64,000 nt of DNA from Ectobacillus ponti (GTDB lineage: Bacteria; Bacillota; Bacilli; Bacillales; Bacillaceae_G): the NCBI RefSeq assembly GCF_024294785.1, contig NZ_JANCLT010000015.1:1-64000 (forward strand), read 5' to 3'. A program made the translations under genes and the position numbers. Positions 42,224 through 51,418 of the stretch are shown one piece after another; the first letter of the stretch is position 1; each line of letters begins with the position of its first letter. A model generated the notes under the pieces. It saw only the letters and a list, made by a program, of their open reading frames with translations. It did no database searches and was not told the DNA's origin.

Positions 42224-43615
42224 ATGAAGACGTGGAATCAATTATTTGTCCGGCAGGGTTTTCGTGTGTGCGAGAAGGAGCAGGGGGCGTTTGACGGCCG
42301 TGGGGAGACAGAGGAGAACATGGTGTTTTTGCTGGAGTGCCTGCAGCGCGCCGGGGTCCCGGTACATGGAGATGCATGTCTGTTCCAGATTGAAGCTGCG
42401 CCTATTGCTGAAGCGGAGTGGCTGGCAGCAGTGGAGTTTCAGAGCCGGGGGATCGGCGAGGGGCTGTGGTTCCGGCCGGGGCAGGAGGAGCCGAAGGTGC
42501 GCGAGCTGGATACGTATATCAGCGGTGTGGTGCGCGAGTTGAATCGGCTCGGCTTGTTCACCATCCTGAGCTGTGACGGACATGGACGCAGGCTGCCGTT
42601 TGTAGAGCTGGCATCAGAGAAGGACACAGAACTAGCCGAAGTGCTGCTGCTGGCGGCAGGGGTGAAGCGGGTACAGGTGCGGCGCGGCCGGACTTTAGCG
42701 ATGCTCACAGAGCGGGAGGAACTGTTGGATGTGGCGGAAAAGCTGCACTGTGTCCAGCCGGAGTGGCTGCAGGAGGGTGCTGAGTATGTGCGACGGCAAT
42801 TCTTTTATCTGCAGGTGGAAGAGCTGTTGTCTGTTTCCGGTGTGAGCGGGAGTGAGGGCGAAATCCGGCAGCTTGTCTATCACAAGCTGGAGCCGTTTGT
42901 GGATCATATGATGGTAGATTCCTATGGAAATCTTGTCGCGCAGAAGAAATGCCGGCGCGGCAATGGGCCGACCATCCTGCTGAATGCTCATTTAGATACA
43001 GTGGAGGAGCTTGTGCCAGGGCGCCGGATTGAAAAGAACGAAAGCATCTGGTCAAGCAGCGCCGGCATTCTTGGGGCGGATGACCGCGCGGGTGTGGCGG
43101 TGCTGCTGGAAACAGCCCGTTGCTTGGATGCTTCCGGTTTCAGCGGGACCGTGAAGTTCCTGTTTACCGTGGAAGAGGAGGTCGGCCTGTGCGGGGCAAG
43201 AGAGGTGGCAGAGCATTTTCTCTGGGACGTGGATGCGGCGATTGTCGTAGACCGGCGTGGAACAGGCGATATCGTAACATCCTGCGGCGGCTGGGAGTTT
43301 TTTTGCCAGGAAGCATATGGTGAATTGTTTGAGGATATGGCGGTGCTGGAGGGGCTGTCCGGCTGGAAGTGCACAGCCGGCGGCAGCAGCGATACCCGCA
43401 TTTGGGCACAGCAGGGCATTCAGAGCGTCAATTTGTCTGCCGGCTATCAGCATGAGCATACGGATCATGAGACATTGGATGTGGGGGCTTGCTACGGAAC
43501 GCTGCAGCTGGTAAAGGGTGTGTTCCGTCATGCGGATTTGCTTCGGGGTGTGTTGCGGGAGATTCGGAGAGACGCACGCGAGGGAGCTGCCGGGGACCGG
43601 AGAGTTCGTATGTGA
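42224..43615 (+). CDS. M20/M42-like metallopeptidase fused to an unknown N-terminal domain
   Basis: 463 residues. The C-terminal 195-445 is a di-zinc peptidase: SGSEGEIRQLVYHKL, ILLNAHLDTVEEL (HxD), ILGADDRAGVAVLLE, VEEEVGLCGAREVAE and the last His in GYQHEHTDHETLD; all metal ligands look present. The first ~195 residues are not part of known M20 proteins I recall. They contain DTYISGVVRELNRLGLFTIL, SCDGHGRRLPFVELAS and an acidic start. ATG 42224 follows AGGGGGACGAAAAG. A tripeptidase or aminoacylase-type activity is expected. Why it sits at the end of a defence island is unclear. Confidence 0.8.
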   Translation: MKTWNQLFVRQGFRVCEKEQGAFDGRGETEENMVFLLECLQRAGVPVHGDACLFQIEAAPIAEAEWLAAVEFQSRGIGEGLWFRPGQEEPKVRELDTYISGVVRELNRLGLFTILSCDGHGRRLPFVELASEKDTELAEVLLLAAGVKRVQVRRGRTLAMLTEREELLDVAEKLHCVQPEWLQEGAEYVRRQFFYLQVEELLSVSGVSGSEGEIRQLVYHKLEPFVDHMMVDSYGNLVAQKKCRRGNGPTILLNAHLDTVEELVPGRRIEKNESIWSSSAGILGADDRAGVAVLLETARCLDASGFSGTVKFLFTVEEEVGLCGAREVAEHFLWDVDAAIVVDRRGTGDIVTSCGGWEFFCQEAYGELFEDMAVLEGLSGWKCTAGGSSDTRIWAQQGIQSVNLSAGYQHEHTDHETLDVGACYGTLQLVKGVFRHADLLRGVLREIRRDAREGAAGDRRVRM

Positions 43616-43616
43616 G

Positions 43617-43654
43617 AAAAAACGGGTGAAGCAATCAGGCTCCACCCGTTTTTC
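43617..43654. terminator. bidirectional terminator
   Basis: AAAAAACGGGTG (43617-43628) pairs with CACCCGTTTTT (43643-43653) between the convergent peptidase and aldo/keto reductase genes. Confidence 0.9.
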
Positions 43655-43655
43655 T

Positions 43656-44642
<987 letters not shown>

Positions 44643-44905
44643 GTAAATGCCTCCTTAATAGATTTCCCTTCTCTATCATGCCCGTATTGTTTTGACTGAA
44701 CCGGCTGTACTCTCACTGTAGCAAATATAGGCACGTTGTACATAATAGGCGGCTCAACATTCGTAAAATACATAATATATGGCACGGTGCTGGTTGGCAG
44801 ACAGTCTTGTGAAGCGGCGCCACTTCAGATTTTGATGGTATGTTCCCCATCCTATTAGTATAATTTACAATACCATGTCGAAACAACAGCGAAGGGGGAG
44901 CATTC

Positions 44906-45463
44906 ATGGAGAACCGTTCGGAACGGAGAGCGAGGAAGCAGGCGCAAAAAGGCGCATTCAGAGGCAAGCGGCTGCTGCGCTGGGGCGCGATAGGGGCGGC
45001 AGCGGTCGGAGGTGCTGTCGCTGTCTTTCAGCTGCACGTGCTCGGGCCACAGGAGCAAGCAGCGCCAAAGCAGGTGGAGGCAAAGCCGGCAGCCAAGTCT
45101 GAGGGCCAAGCCGTGCACCTGACAGAAGCAATGGTGCGCACGCGGCTGCAAGAGTATGCGGCGGCTTATGTGGAAGCGCTGAATGCGAAGGATATACATA
45201 AGCTGGATAATTTCTTGGTGAAGGACAGCACATTTTATAATGAGGTGAACGATGGTATCTACCGGCTCAATATGGCCTCTGACCACGGCTCATTCCGCCA
45301 TTTCAACCTCCCGTTTGCCAGCTTTGAAAATGGTGTGCTGAAAACCGGCCCGTGCACGCTGGAACGCACCATTAACAATGGGCAGAAGGACGTCATGCCG
45401 ATCAGCCCGAAGACGTATCAAGTGACGCATGATGGCAAGCAAATCAAGTTCAACGTGAATTAA
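44906..45463 (+). CDS. membrane-anchored protein with NTF2-like domain
   Basis: 185 residues. A basic N-terminus (MENRSERRARKQAQKGAFRG) is followed by one transmembrane helix (WGAIGAAAVGGAVAVFQL, about residues 26-43), an Ala/Pro/Lys linker, and an extracellular domain with TEAMVRTRLQEYAAAYVEAL. The order of a helix, a pocket and strands (FRHFNLPFASFENGVLKTGP, TYQVTHDGKQIKFNVN) suggests the NTF2-like fold seen in YvbJ/TcaA-type proteins. ATG 44906 follows GAAGGGGGAGCATTC. Function unknown. Confidence 0.6.
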   Translation: MENRSERRARKQAQKGAFRGKRLLRWGAIGAAAVGGAVAVFQLHVLGPQEQAAPKQVEAKPAAKSEGQAVHLTEAMVRTRLQEYAAAYVEALNAKDIHKLDNFLVKDSTFYNEVNDGIYRLNMASDHGSFRHFNLPFASFENGVLKTGPCTLERTINNGQKDVMPISPKTYQVTHDGKQIKFNVN

Positions 45464-45471
45464 TACATACT

Positions 45472-45502
45472 GGGAGGGATGCGGCGGCATCTCTCTTTTT
45501 TG
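45472..45502 (+). terminator. terminator
   Basis: GGGAG-GGATGC pairs with GCATC-TCTC across GGCG, followed by TTTTTT. Confidence 0.8.
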
Positions 45503-45876
45503 CGGGATAGGTGGATAGGATGCCTGTTTTTTCGTCCTTTTGCCGGAGGAATCCGGAAAAACCCGTCAGGTTCTGAGAAAGATCGGTCAAGCTTTAAAAA
45601 TAACCCGACAAGCCGGTAAGAAGAGGCAGTCACATGCCGGCAACTTCCCGCTTTTCCGGCATAAGCCCCGGCAAAGCCGGCATGTCAAAGAGAGTCGGAT
45701 AGGAGCAGCTCACTTTTTTAATTTCATTTACCATAAGTGAGAGAAAAGATATCCAGAGAGCTAGACCTTATGGAACTCCCCTTTGTCCATATAATCTGTG
45801 CAGCGGACCGGATTTCCTTCATAGCGGGACAACTGCAGGGGAAGGATAAAGAAAAAAGAGGAACGGAGGCGCTGGA
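45503..45876 (+). other. structured intergenic region with competing CCGGC hairpins
   Basis: No gene is called here. ACATGCCGGC (45632-45641) pairs with GCCGGCATGT (45676-45685). The same left arm can pair with CCGGCAT at 45656-45662, and CCGGC (45667-45671) with GCCGG (45676-45680) gives a third hairpin. An earlier TTTTGCCGGA/TCCGGAAAAA hairpin lies near 45538-45561. The choices are mutually exclusive, as in a regulated leader. TTTTTTAA follows at about 45714. Confidence 0.45.
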
Positions 45877-46170
45877 ATGGGACGCGATTCAACCTGGGGG
45901 GAAGATAAGTGGACAGTGGCAGCCGAGAAGCTGGCGCTGCTGTCGGAGCCGGTTCCGCTCGAGGTCGTGCACATTTTAACGGAGCGGTCCAGCGTGGGCT
46001 TGAGCGAGCTGTGCCGCACGCTTCATCTCCCGAAGGAGTATGCGCTGCATCATTTGGCCGAGCTGGAGCAGGCGGGCATTGTCCAGCAGTGCGGGGAGGA
46101 TGGGAAGCCCTGTTATGCCATTGCAGATGAAAAGATTAAGAAGGTCGTGGATATTTTGTTTGGCAACTGA
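45877..46170 (+). CDS. ArsR/winged-helix regulator-like protein, 97 aa
   Basis: Helix-turn-helix with SEPVPLEVVHILTERSSVGL, then SELCRTLHLPKEYALHHLAEL as recognition helix and GIVQQCGEDGKPCYAIADEK as wing. No metal Cys pair typical of metal sensors is evident in the DNA-binding helix. ATG 45877 follows GGAGGCGCTGGA. It may control itself or a neighbour through the structured region upstream. Confidence 0.75.
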   Translation: MGRDSTWGEDKWTVAAEKLALLSEPVPLEVVHILTERSSVGLSELCRTLHLPKEYALHHLAELEQAGIVQQCGEDGKPCYAIADEKIKKVVDILFGN

Positions 46171-46196
46171 GTCCTTTTCCGAAACATGTACATAAA

Positions 46197-46223
46197 AAAA
46201 TACCGGTGCATGACCGGTATTTT
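46197..46223. terminator. bidirectional terminator
   Basis: AAAATACCGGT (46197-46207) pairs with ACCGGTATTTT (46213-46223). It lies between the convergent ArsR-like gene and the kinase gene, and overlaps the kinase stop. Confidence 0.85.
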
Positions 46224-47052
46224 AACATGGCGCAATGCGTGTGTCCAACGTCCAGCGCAGCCGGCGCACCCATTCTGCCTGGGCCTGCGGCGCGTGCTGT
46301 ATCTTATGGAGCACCTGCCATACTTTGTATACACAGCAGCTTTGCAGCTGTTCGCTGCTGAAAGGCAGCGGCCGCACATGAAGGTAAGCGTTCAGAAAGC
46401 GGCGGTTCCACTCATCTGCCTGCTCCGGGTAGTGGAGCTTCGTAAACCAGCAGGTCCAGGCGAGGTCAAACAGCGGATGGTTCCACTCCGCCCACTCCCA
46501 GTCCAGAACTGTCAACCCTTCTGGTGTGTACAGTACATTGTGCGGGCCGTAGTCCCCGTGGGTAAGCGCAGTGAGCCCGCGGGGGAGACGCTTCAGCCAT
46601 TCCTCTGATTGCACCGCGAGATCCTCCGGGACAAATGGCAGGTCTGTCTGCGGCAGTGTGCCTGTCCGAATCTCGGATTCCGGCCTGTAATCGTGCCGGT
46701 GCACGTGGGCAGCGAGTGTGCGGCCGAGAGACTCATACAGGGCAGACACATCGGGGCTGCCGCTGTCAAGCAGCGATTGGCCGTTTTGCCCTTGCCGGTA
46801 GTCCATAATGGCCGCCAGTTGATCCTCTTCCTCCCATACTGCGTACAGCTTCGGTACAGGAGCATCCTGCAGCTGCTGCAGACAGCGGACTTCATTCCGG
46901 GCGTCCTTGCTTCCTGCTCCTGAGATTTTGGCAACAAGAGGCGGATCTGTCCCTTCCAAGTAAAACATATCATTTGTATATCCGCCGCTTAGGCGCACAG
47001 GAGTGAATCCACCGTAATGTGCCTGAAGAAGCTGCTGCCATCCGGTTTGCAT
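46222..47052 (-). CDS. APH-type phosphotransferase, 276 aa
   Basis: Kinase of the aminoglycoside/choline kinase superfamily. The Brenner loop ALTHGDYGPHNVLYTPEGLT, then VLDWEWAEWNHPLFDLAW, gives catalytic and metal Asp residues near 185-205. LSGGYTNDMFYLEG near the start is the nucleotide loop, and the Lys is in PLVAKISG. Substrate unknown; resistance is not implied. ATG 47052 follows AAAGGAGTGAGCCAT. It is five bases downstream of the 123-residue gene and likely co-transcribed with it. Confidence 0.85.
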   Translation of the reverse strand: MQTGWQQLLQAHYGGFTPVRLSGGYTNDMFYLEGTDPPLVAKISGAGSKDARNEVRCLQQLQDAPVPKLYAVWEEEDQLAAIMDYRQGQNGQSLLDSGSPDVSALYESLGRTLAAHVHRHDYRPESEIRTGTLPQTDLPFVPEDLAVQSEEWLKRLPRGLTALTHGDYGPHNVLYTPEGLTVLDWEWAEWNHPLFDLAWTCWFTKLHYPEQADEWNRRFLNAYLHVRPLPFSSEQLQSCCVYKVWQVLHKIQHAPQAQAEWVRRLRWTLDTRIAPC

Positions 47053-47057
47053 ATGGC

Positions 47058-47429
47058 TCACTCCTTTGGAACCTCCAGTGACAGCGGCATGCCAAACTCC
47101 TGCGGCATGCCGGATTCCCAGTATGTAAATGGAATCTCGCCGTGCAGATTTGCGGTTGCTTTCCGGCCGGCCGCCAGGTCCATCATCCCCAGGCAATGGC
47201 CATTTATGATAAAAGCGACGCGGGAGCTGTCTTCCGTCCAGGCAAGCAGCACCTGTTCGTAGGCGGAAATCGGCGGTTCGATTTGATTATACATCCAGAG
47301 AGAATCGGTAATGCCCAGAATCTCGCCATTCGCAATGCGGGCGAGGTAGAGATAGGCTGTTTCTCCATTATCCTCAAAAAAGGCAGCAAATTCCTCAGAA
47401 GGTGCGATATTTTCAATAACATGGCTCAT
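47058..47429 (-). CDS. DUF2251-like protein, 123 aa
   Basis: FFEDNGETAYLYLARIANGE then ILGITDSLWMYNQIEP near residues 18-50 recalls the DUF2251 pattern. It is an all-beta-looking soluble protein ending PFTYWESGMPQEFG. ATG 47429 follows GGAGGATTTCCT. Similar proteins are sometimes immunity or antitoxin-like, but that is a guess. The reading frame upstream of 47429 is not used. Confidence 0.55.
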   Translation of the reverse strand: MSHVIENIAPSEEFAAFFEDNGETAYLYLARIANGEILGITDSLWMYNQIEPPISAYEQVLLAWTEDSSRVAFIINGHCLGMMDLAAGRKATANLHGEIPFTYWESGMPQEFGMPLSLEVPKE

Positions 47430-47545
47430 AGGAAATCCTCCGTATGCTAAATATGAAAGCACTTTCTATTATACTCGCTCTTCCGAAAATTTCCTACTGC
47501 CTGCAGGGGAACTGCGATATAATGAGGCGAAGGGGGGCTGAGGGA

Positions 47546-48133
47546 ATGAAGGAATGGCTGACAGTGGTCAACGAACAGCGGGAGCCGCTCGGGCCGAAGC
47601 TGCGGGATGAGGTGCACCGGGACGGCGACTGGCATGAAACCTTTCACTGCTGGTTCGTTGAAAAAAGCGATGATACATATTTGTACTTCCAGCAACGTGC
47701 TTTCAACAAAAAGGATTTTCCCGGCTTGTATGATATTACAGCCGCGGGCCATATTGCGCACGGAGAAGAGCGGGAAGCGGCGGGGCTGCGGGAATTGGAA
47801 GAGGAACTCGGCATTCGGCTGGAGCTTAAAGAACTGACATACGCAGGCTATTATAAAGGAGTCTATGAGAGTCCGGGCTTTATAGACCGGGAGTTTTTCC
47901 ATGTCTATTTCCATATGGTGAATGAACAGCCGTCCTTTGCGCCGGGTGAAGAGGTGGAGCGGATGATGAAAATGCCGCTGTCCTCGCTGGAAAGCCTGCT
48001 TCGCGGGGCCCAAGCCGTGCCGGTGCTGCTGGGTGAGGCGGGAGCTGTTTCTGCTGTCGTCGGAGCAGAGGAGTTTTGCCCGCATGAGCAAGCGTACTAT
48101 CGATTTGTGCTGCAGCAAGCGCGGCAATTATAA
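47546..48133 (+). CDS. Nudix hydrolase, isopentenyl-diphosphate isomerase-like
   Basis: 195 residues. The Nudix box GHIAHGEEREAAGLRELEEE then LGI is near residues 70-92. N-terminal VVNEQREPLGPKLRDEVHRD, then DWHETFHCWFV, is the pattern of the Idi-like Nudix group (YfcD type). It probably hydrolyses a small nucleotide or diphosphate. ATG 47546 follows GGGGGGCTGAGGGA. The kinase gene follows 18 bases later. Confidence 0.85.
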   Translation: MKEWLTVVNEQREPLGPKLRDEVHRDGDWHETFHCWFVEKSDDTYLYFQQRAFNKKDFPGLYDITAAGHIAHGEEREAAGLRELEEELGIRLELKELTYAGYYKGVYESPGFIDREFFHVYFHMVNEQPSFAPGEEVERMMKMPLSSLESLLRGAQAVPVLLGEAGAVSAVVGAEEFCPHEQAYYRFVLQQARQL

Positions 48134-48151
48134 GGGGGATAGGATGGAACA

Positions 48152-49126
48152 GTGGAAGCATTTATCTATGAACTATGGGAGCAGGATCAGCTGAAGCAGG
48201 CCGCAGCGCTGTTTCAAGCAAGCAGCCTGGAGCTGATCAGCACGTCTGAAAGCTTTGTGTACAGCGGAAGAAGAGAAGAACAAAATTTGATTTTGCGGGT
48301 GACGCACAGCTCGCACCGCAGTGAAGCGCAAATACAGGGGGAAATGGACTGGATTCAGCACCTTGGAGCCGCCGGCGTTCCTGTGTCGGCGCCGTTGGTT
48401 TCCATCCACGGACAGACAGTGGAACAGCTGGGGGCTTTCCTGATTACAGCGTTTGAACGGGCGCCGGGCCAGCACCCACAGCTGCATGAATGGGGAGAAG
48501 AGCTGTTTCGGGAATGGGGCCGGACCATTGGAGCGATGCACCGTGCTGCTGCTCTGTACGAGTTTGACAGCCGCCGCCCGCATTGGACAGAAGAGTACAA
48601 CGTGGCAGCCATTCATGAGGTGCTGGCGCATGATCCGGAGCTGATTGCCTGTCAGCGGCAGCTGCTGGAGGAGCTTCACGCCTTGCCGCAGAACCGCAGC
48701 TCCTTCGGTATGGTCCACTCTGATTTTGAGGACGGCAATTTCTTTTTGTATGAGGGAAGGATTCACCCGTTTGATTTCGATGAGTGCCAGTATCATTGGT
48801 TTGCCTATGATATCGGCAACTCAATCCGGGCCGCTTCGTGGATTCTGCCGCTCGCAGCGCCGTCTTATACCTTGGAGCAGTTTGCCGGGCATTTTCTGGA
48901 TGGCTACCGGCAGGAGCATGTCTTGGAGGCATTCTGGGTTCGGCAGCTGCCGCTGTTCATCCGCTTGCGGGAGCTGTGCATCTACGTATATTTGCACGGC
49001 AAGCGGGATGTGCAGAAGATGAGTGAAGAGGAGCAGGCATATTTGCGGCAGATGCGCAGCAATATTGTATGCGGCGTCTCGTGTGTATCCATGAATTTTG
49101 CCGAATGGGCACATCTGTATGTGTAA
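48152..49126 (+). CDS. APH-type phosphotransferase, 324 aa
   Basis: The Brenner motif is MVHSDFEDGNFFLYEGRIHP, then FDFDECQYHWFAYDIGNSIR, near residues 186-226. The nucleotide region includes FVYSGRREEQNLILRVTHSS. It has the length of YcbJ/CotS-type kinases and fructosamine-kinase-like proteins. Start GTG 48152 follows GGGGGATAGGATGGAACA. The cluster of Nudix and kinase genes suggests nucleotide or metabolite detoxification. Substrate unknown. Confidence 0.8.
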   Translation: MEAFIYELWEQDQLKQAAALFQASSLELISTSESFVYSGRREEQNLILRVTHSSHRSEAQIQGEMDWIQHLGAAGVPVSAPLVSIHGQTVEQLGAFLITAFERAPGQHPQLHEWGEELFREWGRTIGAMHRAAALYEFDSRRPHWTEEYNVAAIHEVLAHDPELIACQRQLLEELHALPQNRSSFGMVHSDFEDGNFFLYEGRIHPFDFDECQYHWFAYDIGNSIRAASWILPLAAPSYTLEQFAGHFLDGYRQEHVLEAFWVRQLPLFIRLRELCIYVYLHGKRDVQKMSEEEQAYLRQMRSNIVCGVSCVSMNFAEWAHLYV

Positions 49127-49131
49127 AACAA

Positions 49132-49165
49132 AAGGGCATCCGTATGGGTGCTCTTTCATTTTGAT
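49132..49165 (+). terminator. terminator
   Basis: AAAGGGCATCC pairs with GGGTGCTCTTT (one G-U pair) across GTAT, then CATTTTG. Confidence 0.75.
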
Positions 49166-49343
49166 ATCACAAGCACGCTCCTGAAGCATGATTCTTTTTA
49201 CAGTGTCGATTTTGCAAAAAAGGAGTGGGCGGCACTTGTCCGTAGGCTGCGGAGCCGCTTCTTTTTTTGCCGCAAGCAGCAGACATGGTGGTAAAATGGA
49301 AGAAACAGGCATAGGTTGTGCCGGGGGAAATGGAGGAATGGGT

Positions 49344-50099
49344 ATGAAGGGAGATACGTGGTTTCAGCATCTGCTGAAGCAGGCCGATGCCTCATTTGGC
49401 GGCTGGGATTTTTCTTATATCGCGGATACGGGCCGGATGGCAACAGAGCCGCTGCCATGGTCGTATGCGGTACAGGCCATGAGGGAAATGAAGAGGTCCA
49501 AAGCCATGCTGGATATGGGGACGGGCGGCGGCGAATTTCTGTCGCGGCTGGCGCCATTGCCGCTCTATACAGCCGCAACCGAAGCATATCCGCCGAATGT
49601 GGAGGTGGCCCGCCGCCGGCTTGAGCCGCTGGGTGTAGTGGTGCAGCAGATTGAGAATGACTATGAGCTGCCCTTCTTTGACAGCGAGTTCGACCTTGTA
49701 ATCAACCGGCATGAGGCATATGCGGTTTCTGAACTGAAACGGATTCTGCAGCCGGGAGGCCGGTTCATCACCCAGCAGGTGGGCGGTCTTCACTTGGCGG
49801 ATTTGAATGAACTGCTATGGGCGGGAAGCGGCCCGTACACACATTGGGACTTGGCCCATGCGGCGGCAGAGCTGGCCGAAGCCGGGTTCCGCATCCTGGA
49901 GCAGCAGGAGGCGTTTCCCTATCAGCGCTTTTATGATGTCGGCGCGCTTGTATATTATCTAAAAGCAATTCCATGGCAGGTGCCGGATTTCACGATTGAA
50001 GCATATGAAGCGGCGCTGTATGAGCTGCATCAGCTTATAGAGCAGAAAGGATACATTGAGGTGCGGATGCACCGCTTCTTTCTAAAATCCGAGCGGTAG
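49344..50099 (+). CDS. SAM-dependent methyltransferase
   Basis: 251 residues. Motif I is AMLDMGTGGGEFLSRLA near residue 53-68; motif II/III continue with TEAYPPNVEVARRRL and FDSEFDLVINRHEAYAVSEL, followed by RILQPGGRFITQQVGG. Class I Rossmann fold. ATG 49344 is 7 bases after GGAGG; ATG 49338 is too close and the upstream frame is not coding. The C-terminal extension to QKGYIEVRMHRFFLKSE suits small-molecule targets. Substrate unknown. Confidence 0.85.
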   Translation: MKGDTWFQHLLKQADASFGGWDFSYIADTGRMATEPLPWSYAVQAMREMKRSKAMLDMGTGGGEFLSRLAPLPLYTAATEAYPPNVEVARRRLEPLGVVVQQIENDYELPFFDSEFDLVINRHEAYAVSELKRILQPGGRFITQQVGGLHLADLNELLWAGSGPYTHWDLAHAAAELAEAGFRILEQQEAFPYQRFYDVGALVYYLKAIPWQVPDFTIEAYEAALYELHQLIEQKGYIEVRMHRFFLKSER

Positions 50100-50171
50100 A
50101 GGGCTGGCGCATTCAACTTTCCGAAGCTTGTCGCATATAGTAGTACAGGCAATTGGAAAGGAGGAGGCTGC

Positions 50172-50522
50172 GTGAAAGTGCTCGCAGCCGTCTGTGGAGC
50201 CGTCAGCGTTCTGACGTTGAACGCATTTTGGACCCTTGTGTTATCCGTGGCAGCCGGGGGAGCGGAGCTGCTCGTGCCCTGGCTCTATGTGGCAAGTTTG
50301 TTCGGTTTCGGGATGTATCTGGGCTATCGTCTGCCCGGCAGGGGGTGGCTGGTATGCATCGGTGTCCTCGCAGCAGCCTTCTGTTGGCAGCTGTGGGAGC
50401 TGGGCGGGGAATGGCAGCCGCCCGCTGTATATGCAATGCTTGGCAAGGATGCGCTGCTGATTGCCGGCTGTGTCTATTTCGGCAGCTTCATGTATACAGT
50501 TTTGTTTCCGCCGCCAACCTGA
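50172..50522 (+). CDS. membrane protein, 116 aa
   Basis: Four hydrophobic helices: VLAAVCGAVSVLTLNAFWTL, AELLVPWLYVASLFGFGMYL, WLVCIGVLAAAFCWQLW and LLIAGCVYFGSFMYTVLF. Start GTG 50172 follows GGAAAGGAGGAGGCTGC. Probably co-transcribed with the next small gene. Family not recognised. Confidence 0.6.
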   Translation: MKVLAAVCGAVSVLTLNAFWTLVLSVAAGGAELLVPWLYVASLFGFGMYLGYRLPGRGWLVCIGVLAAAFCWQLWELGGEWQPPAVYAMLGKDALLIAGCVYFGSFMYTVLFPPPT

Positions 50523-50595
50523 TGCTTCCTGTAATTGGGAGAAGGCTGGCGCGGCAAAAGCGGGATACTAACAGAAAAAGAGGAGGGCCCGGGTC

Positions 50596-50862
50596 ATGTT
50601 TGGCGTGCTTGTGCTGCTGATTCTCTGTACGTCGTGTCTCGTCAGCTATATGCTGTGGAAGGTGTTTCCGGGCAACCCCATTTTGCCCTACGTGCCTTCC
50701 ATTCTGTATGCGTTCGGAGGAGCCTACTGTTTTGTGCTCGGTGCTGCCATAGGAGGACAATTGCGCGATGATGCAAAAGACTGGGCCATCGTGCTGCTGG
50801 CCACCGCTTTTGCAAGCTTTGGTATACCGGCCTGGATGCAATCCCGGAATGAAAAAAGCTGA
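50596..50862 (+). CDS. membrane protein, 88 aa
   Basis: Three hydrophobic helices beginning FGVLVLLILCTSCLVSYMLW, then a Pro-rich loop (PGNPILPYVPS), ILYAFGGAYCFVLGAAIGGQ and WAIVLLATAFASFGIPAW. ATG 50596 follows AGAGGAGGGCCCGGGTC. Family not recognised. Confidence 0.6.
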   Translation: MFGVLVLLILCTSCLVSYMLWKVFPGNPILPYVPSILYAFGGAYCFVLGAAIGGQLRDDAKDWAIVLLATAFASFGIPAWMQSRNEKS

Positions 50863-50882
50863 AACACGCGTTTCAGCTTTTT
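50851..50882. terminator. bidirectional terminator
   Basis: AAAAAGCTGAAA pairs with TTTCAGCTTTTT across CACGCG; it overlaps the last codons of the upstream gene and the 3' end of the convergent lipoprotein gene. Confidence 0.9.
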
Positions 50883-51274
50883 GTGTATGTGCTGATGCTT
50901 TGGAGCTGCAGAGCCTCCGTAATGTTAAACTCTTTCTTTTGTTCTTCAAACTGCTTTTCATTATAGGGGCCATACCGTTTGTCGTGGCGGATATCTATAA
51001 TCCAGTATTGCTCACGCTTGGCTTTGTTGAGAGAAGCATCCGGATTGGCAGAGTTTTCATCCGCCAACTGCTGCTTTGCCAAAATATAATTGTCATCCCA
51101 GGCCACTTCCGTAACAGTGGAAGGAATGAGCTGGGAGGCATGCAATGCGTCCATCTGCGGCACAATGGATGCCTGGCGCAGCATATAGTCGCTCCCAAGT
51201 TTGTATTCGGATATAGCTGAGGAACAGCCTGTTAAAAGCACAAGCAATACCGGCAGCATGAGTCGTTTTAACAT
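50873..51274 (-). CDS. lipoprotein, DUF3997-like
   Basis: 133 residues. The signal peptide MLKRLMLPVLLVLLTGCSSA has the lipobox LLTGC, lipidation at Cys17. The body contains EVAWDDNYILAKQQ, then REQYWIIDIRHDKRYGPYN, which recalls DUF3997 proteins of Bacillus. Extracellular, attached to the membrane. ATG 51274 follows AAAAGGAGGTTCTTGTC. Function unknown. Confidence 0.7.
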   Translation of the reverse strand: MLKRLMLPVLLVLLTGCSSAISEYKLGSDYMLRQASIVPQMDALHASQLIPSTVTEVAWDDNYILAKQQLADENSANPDASLNKAKREQYWIIDIRHDKRYGPYNEKQFEEQKKEFNITEALQLQSISTYTKS

Positions 51275-51418
51275 GACAAGAACCTCCTTTTACGCATCTT
51301 TTTCTATTATGCCATAGTTTTCTTAATCTATCCTTTACTTTGCATCACAGGTTGCTGCAAAAGGCAGCCGCATGATACTATGGGGAGCGAGGCTTGAATA
51401 GAAAGGATGTACCCCATT

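Noticed and set aside
45540-45740. 66-residue plus-strand ORF in the structured intergenic region
   Set aside because: No good start or ribosome binding site; the sequence is better explained by the inverted repeats.
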